64,000 nt of DNA from Strix aluco (Eukaryota; Chordata; Aves; Strigiformes; Strigidae): the NCBI RefSeq assembly GCF_031877795.1, contig NC_133939.1, positions 4,135,698-4,199,697 on the forward strand, in the 5' to 3' direction. The notes beneath the pieces are model-generated. The model searched no databases. It saw only the letters and a list, made by a program, of their open reading frames with translations, and had not been told where the DNA came from. Below are positions 55,801 through 64,000 of the stretch, piece by piece (the stretch's first letter is position 1; every line of letters starts with the position of its first letter). Position numbers and translations under genes: made by a program.

Positions 55801-58800
55801 CGCGATGCAAACCCCCACTCTGCTCCCACTAGCGTCCTACTCCTAGCACTTGGCTTTCCCACCTCATTGCTGCCTCTCGTCTTCTCCCAGCCCTTTCAAG
55901 AACTTGGGCTTCAGCAGCACAGCAACACCCAGTGTTTTGCATCTTCTCCTTTCCCTCACTCAGCGACACAAAAAGCCAAATTTTGTACTGTCACACGCAC
56001 AGACCAATTTTAGGTATTTGATGCTATTGCTATAATGACACAGCTGGGTCACAACCATTTGGCCTGCTGCCTAAACAGATGAATGACATTAATATTCCTG
56101 CACAGGCAGGCATCCTAGAGCTAAATAACTATTATTTGTTCCAGTTAGTTTTTCACGTTTCCTTCTTCTGCATTTTACAATTTAATATTCCCTCCCCACC
56201 CCTGATATTTTCTTTTGTCAGGACTAGGTTACACAGAAGCACTAGGCCACATAGACTTCTACCCCAACGGCGGGACCGACCAGCCTGGCTGTCCACTGAC
56301 AATATTTTCTGGTAATTAATTCTGCCTTGAATTGCACAAACACTGACAAAATGTTTCCAAGCACAAAAGAGAAGACCAGAGAAACATCATCACTGCTTAG
56401 AAAATACATGAAAAAGCATATTCTGGGAAAGCCATGACAGCAGTCTCTCCCCAGTGCTGATGTGGCACGCTGACATAACAGGAGTTTAGCTGATGTGCAG
56501 CAGGCAGACATATGAGTCAGGGGTGATCCTTCTGCTCTCTGTCACAAATGCAAATGGGATTAATTTTCTGTGCAAAAAGTCATCAGGTAGATTTGTGACT
56601 ACGTTTAGAAAACCCGTGGGATTATTTTTTTATTATTATTACTTAGAACACACACAAAACCCCAAGGACTAGCAATGGCAAGAACCTGTTCAGAAAACAG
56701 GTTTAAGATGAATGTGGGGTAGGCAGTTAGACGGAATCCAATGTGCCTTTCTTGGCAGTGACAGACAGTGCAGTCTGGCAGGTAGAGCCCTAGTCTTAAA
56801 GGCAAGAAAGCTTTTTCCTTTCCAGCCTGGCAGCAGAACTGGTTTTATGAAAGCTGGGTAAAGAAGATACCTCATAGAAGAAAAGGCAGTAATGTGAATT
56901 CAACCCTTATCAGACACAAGAGAATCCACACAGGAGACCAGCCTAAAACAAAAATCCATAGGATATGAGGCTTCGCTCATTTTGCTGCTCATCTAACAAC
57001 TGGTTTTATTAGTAATGTCCTTCTAAAGAGTTTTTTACACCAAAATGGAAGGCCACATGCAAAAAAACCCCAATAGCCAGCTGTCAGGCCTGAGCTCAGA
57101 GAGAAGAGGGGGACACCTGAGACGGAGTAGGATCCACAGCTGGATCTTCTGGAACCACAGTAACAATAGGAACAAGAATGGTTTTAAAACTGAAAAAGAC
57201 AAGCAGAAAAGTAAAGCAGACATAGGCAGAGCTGAGTGCACTCAAAAGGAGAACTTACTGTTCTGCCAGAGCCCAGTGCTCCCTCCCCAGTGCAATCTGT
57301 TGTGTTCAGACTGGTCAGTGACTGTCCACTGGCGTGTCCTTTTTTGCTAGTGCATTAATACTCTTTTCCTGAAGCATGAGGATTGCTAACAAAATGTTTC
57401 TTCCCTATGTATGATTAAGGATTGCAGTATTTTAAATGTGACCACCAGAGGTCTGTTTTCCTGTTCATGTCATCCCTGAAACAGAGCTGCAATATTACTG
57501 CATACCCGTGTGACTCCTACAGAAATTACAGGAATGGCAAATGTACCAGCTGCAAAACTTTTTGGCCTATGCCATGCCCCATCCTAGGTAAGGATCCAGG
57601 GAATATAAATACATCCTGAATACACATGTCTGACAGAGCTGTGCATCATTAGTGTAACTGTCTGTGTGACAAATGTTTTGCTAAAGGACTAACACAACAC
57701 ACTGCTTTGCAAAAGCACGTAAGTTATTTCCACTGAGGTTTTTGGGATGGTCTCTCCTTGACTTCTGCAGAGGTACAAGCCTCTGCTGCAGGCAAAAGAG
57801 GCCTGAGAAATTACCCTCGCTTTGTACAGTCACATCATGTTACAATCTAGAAATCCACCTGTAAAGGATGCAGAACTAGAAAAGCCAAAAGAAGACTTGG
57901 GATCTTTACACTAAAGTCACAGAAACGATAAAGTCCATTAGCTGCGAAGTTTGAGGCATAGGGACATGTTCTTGCTAAAACAGAATCTCTTCTAAGTTTT
58001 CAGCACCCCAAACCCCTCTTGACAGGCATGGCAGAGCGGTAAACAAAGGGTTATTCTGGTTTTTGTTAGTGACCCACAGAGGTGTCCCAGCCTGGATGTG
58101 ACAGCCCAGCTTCAGGCTGCCATTTCTGAAACGTTGCTGCTAAAATACCTGACACTTCCAGAAATGAACTTGCAAAGCTAAGGGGATGATTTTCATTCTG
58201 TGCTGCAAAATGAAATCCTTCTTAACCATGGATATCATCAGATGTGGAAAAAGATCAAGCTTAAAATAAGTGCTGAACAGTAACCAGGCATATTCAGACA
58301 CTCAGTTGGCTTTAGTTACACAAGTCAAGTCCTGGTGTAAGTCTACCAAGTACAGGAGCACGTGTCACAGTACTACCTTGCAGCTGGCAAGCAATATACT
58401 ATTTCTTAAATACTTGCTTTGTTATTTTCAGCAATTTAGTTGCTTATATGCCTGCGCAGTAACATTCTGTCTCATTTTCAAACTGTCATCTATAGGTTAT
58501 TATGCCCATAAGTGGAAAAGCTATTTAACACAACAGAGCCATCCAGTGACAAGTATGTTTTTTGATACAGCAGACAAAGAGCCATTCTGCAGTAAGTGAC
58601 TAAGATTTCTGAGATGATTATTTGTGTATCGCCTCCTCCAGCAACAGCCAAGCCGAGACGGTTAGTTGCTATCAGCATCATAGCCAGCGTTTCAGAAACA
58701 AAGCTGGTGGCTGCTGGATAGAACTGTGTTCATCTGCAGTCTTGCCATTACATTCTTTACCTGCAAAGTTGCCTGGTGCTGTGAAAGCCAACTACTCGCT

Positions 58801-61800
58801 AGATAACTGCAAGAACAGGCTCATCTTGCTCGCAGTGCTAGGAAATTTGTTGAGAACACCCAAATGAAGCACAAAAGGGCAGTGCCTAAACTGTGTTTCA
58901 AAACAAGACACCACTCTTTTGTGCAAGAGGTGTGTGGGAATAATGAGAGTCAAAAACGTGCTCTGAGGTGAACGGGTAAAAAACCTACCCTGGACAAAAG
59001 TGAAAGGCACGGGGAAAGGGCACAGGCAAGGGGCAAATCTGTGGAAAAAGGTTTCACCCTCATGGTCACCAACATACCAAGCCACGGGCAGGGATTATGG
59101 CCTGAGGTCCAGCACTGGTCAGCAAGTGAATTCAGTGAGTTACAGATCAGAGCAAAGAGCAGGCGATTCTGCTCTGTGACAGAGAAGACAAATGAAAGAT
59201 GCTGAGAACAGAAATGAAGGGGGTCAGAGGCAGACAGGAGAAAGAAAAGGCAATCTGAAAATGAATGGTGAAACAGGCGGTGTGCTGAAAGCTGTGCAGA
59301 GAGATCACCTTGCATGCCACTTATGTAACCCTTGCTCTAGCGCTTTCCCAGACATGTCTTAGTATTTCTACTAGAAATCCCTGCAAAGGAAAATGGCAAG
59401 CAAGAAGGAGAAAGAAATTTTAGAGTTAAATTGAACGGGTTGTGTCAGACGAGCAAATGGGAGAACGATGTACTCCACCTGCAGCTCAGACCCCAGACAG
59501 GCACACAGCCAGGCTGGCAAGCAGAGCGAGCGTGCAGTCTAACCACGCTCGCTTTCTCTCTCACCTCAGTTTATCACTACTTTGTGGATATTATTACATG
59601 GAACAAAGACACCAGAAGAGGCACCTTAAGCATTGTATTAGCTGATGAAACTGGGAAGAAGGCAGAATCTAAAGTTAATCCGTAAGTCTTACTGATCTGA
59701 TGATCTGTAAATGTTATCAAATCACTTGGCACAACTGGATCTGGGAGGAGGCAAGATATCCTCCTCTAATTTCTCTGCTGACACTTGATAGCATACCTGC
59801 CTTAGGGCTTTCCTGGCCCTACGTGATTTCCACAGACTCCCCCAGTGCACACCAGCTGACAGCCCAGCCCTTTGGTTTGGACCCTTCTCAGGGTCCAAGG
59901 ACTGAAGTGGACAATCTCAGCCAGCAGCAGCACAGCTGTCCTAGGCATCCCCTAAAGCAGGAGGAAAAACACATCTCCCCCTCTTGCCTTCCCTTTCCTG
60001 GGAGTGTTCTGTTCCAGCTCCGGATGCCCCAGAGAGCTGGGAAGAACCTGGGCCTGAATTTGTAACATCCAAGTCCATTCATTCCCTTGGAGAGGCAAAT
60101 TAATGACTGGTGTTTATGTGGACATGCAAATTCCTCACTGATCTAAACACACCTCAGCAAACAAATCCTGCTCAACTAGTTTTCCCAAGTGTCTCTCACT
60201 GCATATTCTCTCAGCCGTATCTGCTTGCACTCGCACAGCTCCCTGGAGCTGCACAACAGGACCACCCGCTCTGCCGAGCGCGTGACAGCCCACCAGGCAG
60301 CATGCTTACACACACACGTCAGAAACACCTTGGACAGGTTAAAACTTGTCCTGTTTGTCAGGTCTCCTAAAGCTTCTAAACAAGGCCAGTCATTCTGAGC
60401 ATTGCAACTGGGATACACTTCCAGTCCCATCTGCACTCTTCACCTTTATAAGGGAAACCTTAAAATACGGCCATACAAGAATGTGTTGTGTGGCCACAGC
60501 ATTCCTGCGAGCAGCTCTGCTGCTTTTGCGCCAAGACTGGTGCAGTTTTCATGCGTATCTCGAAGTGGAACTGGCCATTCTGCCAAAAAGGACCAAGGTC
60601 AAACTCCAGCCCTGCAAGCCCTCCCATCTTTAAGCCTGTGCTATTTTCCTCTCCTGAGAAGCTGGATTACTCTCCATTAATTCCGGTCAATGCGGCATTG
60701 TTTCACAGACGCTTCTGATGCATTTGCAAGAAGAGAGCCACCAGAAATTTAGTTAGGGGCATTAATACTCCCAAGGTAGAGTCTTCCAGTGTAGAGCTAC
60801 CTCAGCATTGTTAGAAATAGGTTTTTATATACAGCAACATATTCTGCAAACTCCACGGATGCCTCAGTGTTGAGGTCTGCACAGCCAGCCAGGTACAAAC
60901 ATCATTTGGGCCTAGTCCGCTGGGGTTCAAAGCAGAATCACAGTGAGGATTCTGGTTTGGGACCAGAGCAAACGGCATCAGACCGCTGTGTGCCCGCTCC
61001 CACCTCAACTAACAGTGCAAAAGTGCCTGAGCAGGTTCACACCTGAAGACCTGAATCCATACCCATTTCCTGTAAATCTAATCTTAAATTCAGTCTAAAA
61101 CTAATCAAAAGTTCAGTCCTCCTCCCTCAGCACTGTTTCTAATATTAGACTGAACATATTAAAACCGGTGCTATTCCCTTGGTGACTCCTGACACCTTGT
61201 CTGCTTTATCTTTAGAGAAGCTGCAGCCTTTCAGCAGTACAACCAAATCACTTTGCTAATTGGATTCGACCAGGATTTTGAAAACGTAGAAAGAATTTCC
61301 TTGACATTTTCCACAGGATCTGTTACTGGCCCAAAATTCAAACTCAGGATTCTCCAAATGAGGTTCCGGTCACTTACAAATCCAGAAAGGTAAGCAGAGG
61401 TTTACAAACTATTTTTGTTGCAGACTGGACAGAAGCAAACTAATCTGCCAGATTCCTGGCCTGGCTGAGTTCGTTCAGAAGAATTAGATTTATTTTACAT
61501 TTAATAATTCTTGTACAGGTATCTTGGGAATAAATTCCACCTTTAGTGCATGCACACAAATCCCATAGCTGAATTCTTGAACACAGAGGTTGTCTTATTG
61601 TAGTGAAAACATGTAATTAGTGGTCTGACTCTGGCGTGGTCTGACATTTTAAGTGTTGGTCAGGAAAATGACCTTTGAGAAGCTGCTCAGGCCTGAACTG
61701 TGGGCTGAAGATAAATGCAACTTCCAGGGAAAGACAGATTGTCCATCCCCAAATACACATTTTATATCCCAGTCAATTTCTATGTCCAGTCAAGCAGGGA

Positions 61801-63043
61801 AATTAATTTACTCCTGGAATTCCAGTAACTGGGAACTGCTGGCCACTATGCCCCAAAGCACTGGCTACTGCCCACAACACCATGAGGTACCTACCAGGTC
61901 ATTTGCTGATGAGATTTCTCCAGCCGCTTCAGTCACCTTGTTAACCTCTGTCTGCTCTGCGGTCCTACCCTTCAGCTTCCCTGATGACCAGGGCACCTTT
62001 GGAGGGCAGGATCTCTGCCTGAGCTCAGCAGGTACAGCACCTCTTTGGCTGACCTTGCGTGCAAGGTCAGTATGTGGACATCAAGCCATACCATGCTTTA
62101 AACTGGGGTTAAAACAAGGACTGCGTATCACAGAGTGAGAAGGGTGAAGCAAAAAAAAGGACAGAGCTGCAGAACATGTTTCTTTGCAGTTCATGAAGGT
62201 CTGCTACCCTTAGACTTGGAATAAGGAAAAGATTGTGTATGTCTAATAAGAAAAGTCCTTCTGCAGCCCCACCTTGCTGACACTCCCCTTCTCCTGCCCT
62301 ACATCTCCACAGTCACTTCCAGCCCCAGATCCACATTCAACCTTTTAAAATGCCCAAACATTTAATCCGAGGCTGTCCACTCTCCCCTAGGACAGGCTGC
62401 CACAGGCTATGAGTAGTTTCATTACTATTTTAACACCATTAAGAAATCAGTCACCGCCACAGGGAGGGATGTCCTGCCCTCTCTCCTTCCCTGATGCTCA
62501 GGCGGCCCCAGGCAAAAGCCTAAGTATTTCCTCTGGTTTTCAGCTGGGCTAGCTCTAAGCCAGATCAATGCCTGGGCCCAGCTCAGAAGAGGGGTACAAT
62601 CCCTAACGATGACACCAGGAAACTGTCAGGAACACGAAGGTGAGCTGGAAGGGCCACCCCATTTGGTGGACACCCAAGTGTAGACTGGCTTAAAGGGAAC
62701 CGTGAACTCTGTAGCCGATACCTCAGTTTGCTTGGTGGTTTTTGTGTTCTTTTTTCCACAAGGAAAAGCAAAAGGTAGTGTAGAACAGAATGAAAATAAG
62801 CTCAGGGTATCACTGACCTCGGTAAGTCAGCCTCACTGTAGGTGGACTTTAAGACAGTTGTCTTGAGAACGTGATTTATTTTACAGAAGCCTGAGCGGGG
62901 GATGATACAAGAAAGGCCGATTTTTCACTTCTGGCTCGTGTTGACTGTTTTTATGCAGACCACAGCTGTGCAGATACGACCTTGTGCTGGTGGAGAACAC
63001 CAAAAAAACCTTTAAGCCTATCCCATGTGGGAGCAGGAGCTGA
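49781..63043 (+). CDS. LIPH: LIPH, lipase H (membrane-associated phosphatidic acid-selective phospholipase A1 alpha), complete, 10 exons
   Basis: Coding exons 49781-49832, 53847-54214, 54916-55024, 55135-55236, 56222-56311, 57420-57587, 58496-58591, 59570-59681, 61216-61389 and 62959-63043 join in frame to 451 residues, the human length. Features in order: signal peptide (about 1-17), alpha/beta-hydrolase lipase domain, nucleophile Ser155 in GVSLG, Asp179 in GLDPAGP, His249 in KCDHQRS, a short lid and reduced beta9 loop as in PLA1-type lipases, then a PLAT-like C-terminal half from about 329. From family knowledge, LIPH cleaves phosphatidic acid to 2-acyl lysophosphatidic acid at the cell surface, the ligand of LPAR6; human mutations cause hypotrichosis. 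LIPI and PLA1A are paralogues, but length, exon pattern and the adjacent TMEM41A favour LIPH. Confidence 0.96.
51149..51176. repeat. (AT)n microsatellite
   Basis: About 28 bases of AT repeats with one C interruption, in LIPH intron 1. Confidence 0.9.
53847..54214 (+). CDS. LIPH: LIPH exon 2
   Basis: Acceptor ttttcag, donor gtaagt. Encodes [20 protein letters not shown] through [20 protein letters not shown] and [15 protein letters not shown] to IDEML. HGYRLTG is the oxyanion-side loop of the lipase fold. Confidence 0.96.
54916..55024 (+). CDS. LIPH: LIPH exon 3 (catalytic serine)
   Basis: Acceptor tctcag, donor gtaagc. Encodes [20 protein letters not shown] then [21 protein letters not shown] is the nucleophile elbow (GxSxG). 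Confidence 0.97.
55135..55236 (+). CDS. LIPH: LIPH exon 4 (catalytic aspartate)
   Basis: Acceptor ttgcag, donor gtatgt. Encodes [20 protein letters not shown] then [19 protein letters not shown] holds the catalytic Asp. The preceding intron is only 110 bp. Confidence 0.97.
56222..56311 (+). CDS. LIPH: LIPH exon 5
   Basis: Acceptor ttgtcag, donor gtaatt. Encodes [20 protein letters not shown] then [10 protein letters not shown]; the [10 protein letters not shown] block is typical of this lipase family. Cys-bounded short lid begins here. Confidence 0.97.
57420..57587 (+). CDS. LIPH: LIPH exon 6 (catalytic histidine)
   Basis: Acceptor attaag, donor gtaagg. Encodes [20 protein letters not shown], then [20 protein letters not shown] and [16 protein letters not shown]. 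The His of CDHQRS completes the triad. The [10 protein letters not shown] stretch differs most from human (CGTSQKESCP) but keeps the cysteines. Confidence 0.97.
58496..58591 (+). CDS. LIPH: LIPH exon 7
   Basis: Acceptor ctatag, donor gtaagt. Encodes [20 protein letters not shown] then [12 protein letters not shown]. Confidence 0.96.
59570..59681 (+). CDS. LIPH: LIPH exon 8
   Basis: Acceptor cctcag, donor gtaagt. Encodes [20 protein letters not shown] then [17 protein letters not shown] plus two bases; start of the PLAT-like half. Confidence 0.96.
61216..61389 (+). CDS. LIPH: LIPH exon 9
   Basis: Acceptor ctttag, donor gtaagc. Encodes [20 protein letters not shown] onward to FRSLTNPE; matches human FQKYHQVSLLARFNQD and KLRILRMKLRSL. 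Confidence 0.94.
62959..63043 (+). CDS. LIPH: LIPH exon 10, C-terminus
   Basis: Acceptor atgcag; encodes [20 protein letters not shown] then IPCGSRS, stop TGA at 63041-63043. Human ends [20 protein letters not shown] and so on. Confidence 0.95.
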
Positions 63044-63402
63044 ACCCCCCACGCGTTATTCCTGAGGGTTACCTGGCAGACATTTTCACAGAGGGACTCA
63101 CCAGAAACCTCCTCGGCGCCTTCTGTGGAGACCAACCGACGCCGCGGCGGGGCCCTCTTGTCAACGCCGAATTTATAAACAGGGCTGTAGAAGCGACCAA
63201 AAAAAAAAAAAAAAAAAAAACAAAACACAAACCAAACGATGGCGCGGTGTGTTTTTGAGCTGATACTCCCGCGGCGGGGCGGGCCCAGAGCCCCGGGCAG
63301 AGGCGGGGCCGGCCGGGCCCTCAGGGGCAGCACCGCCCCGCGCCTGCGCCTGCCGCTGCGCGCCGCGGGGCCGGGCCGGGGAGGGCCGGGGCTCACCGCG
63401 GG
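63044..63402. promoter_or_regulatory. LIPH 3' end overlapping the TMEM41A CpG-island promoter
   Basis: Only 359 bp separate the LIPH stop from the TMEM41A ATG. The left part must hold the LIPH 3' UTR: no AATAAA is present, but the weak variant TATAAA lies at 63174-63179. An A22 run follows at 63199-63220. From about 63240 the sequence is CpG-rich, with GCGCCTGCGCC at 63340-63350 (NRF1-like), marking the TMEM41A promoter. Confidence 0.7.
63199..63220. repeat. A22 homopolymer
   Basis: Twenty-two A, then CAAAACACAAACC, just before the TMEM41A CpG island. Confidence 0.9.

Positions 63403-64000
<598 letters not shown>

Larger units (their letters stand above)
49833..62958. other. LIPH introns
   Basis: Nine introns: 49833-53846, 54215-54915, 55025-55134, 55237-56221, 56312-57419, 57588-58495, 58592-59569, 59682-61215 and 61390-62958. 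Apart from the AT microsatellite at 51149-51176, no repeat family, gene or structured RNA was recognised. Confidence 0.65.

Noticed and set aside
55522-56013. 163-codon plus-strand frame in LIPH intron 4
   Set aside because: No family resemblance and not in phase with a splice site; LIPH exons join cleanly without it.

Overview
The window is vertebrate nuclear DNA, almost certainly from a bird. The genes are split into short exons by GT-AG introns. Their products match amniote KY, CEP63, ANAPC13, LIPH and TMEM41A. The recognisable interspersed repeats are all CR1-type LINEs, including two recent 3' ends finishing in the avian ATTCTGTG-type octamer repeat. Introns are short and two CpG islands mark housekeeping promoters. 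The species cannot be fixed from the window. Family comparisons below rest on recalled human protein sequences, not on a database search.

Layout, left to right. (1) 488-15064, plus strand: the last eight coding exons of KY, a transglutaminase-like muscle protein; its first exon(s) lie left of the window. Its 3' UTR ends near 15.7-16.1 kb. (2) 16.1-20.0 kb: a tail-to-tail intergenic stretch with nothing recognised. (3) 20407-40731, minus strand: all 14 coding exons of CEP63, a coiled-coil centrosome protein, joining to 715 codons in frame. (4) 42.95-43.76 kb: a CpG island that looks like a shared head-to-head promoter for CEP63 (leftward) and ANAPC13 (rightward), with two copies of an NRF1-like site. 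(5) 44553-46955, plus strand: both coding exons of ANAPC13 (74 aa). (6) 49781-63043, plus strand: all 10 coding exons of LIPH, a secreted/membrane-associated phospholipase A1 (451 aa), including a small signal-peptide exon lying 4 kb from the next one. (7) 63403-64000, plus strand: the first exons of TMEM41A, starting only 360 bp after the LIPH stop from a second CpG island.

The genes do not form one pathway: KY is a muscle cytoskeleton protein, CEP63 and ANAPC13 serve centriole duplication and mitotic exit, LIPH makes lysophosphatidic acid, and TMEM41A is an ER membrane protein. The neighbourhood is of interest mainly for synteny. From memory of the human map, KY-CEP63-ANAPC13 and LIPH-TMEM41A are two separate blocks on human 3q, but here they are adjacent.

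I found no CRISPR, phage, operon-like cluster or convincing new system. The observations worth a second look are the synteny junction, the promoter architecture, a tandem splice acceptor in CEP63, the LIPH/TMEM41A boundary, some fold-back sequences and unstable homopolymer tracts.
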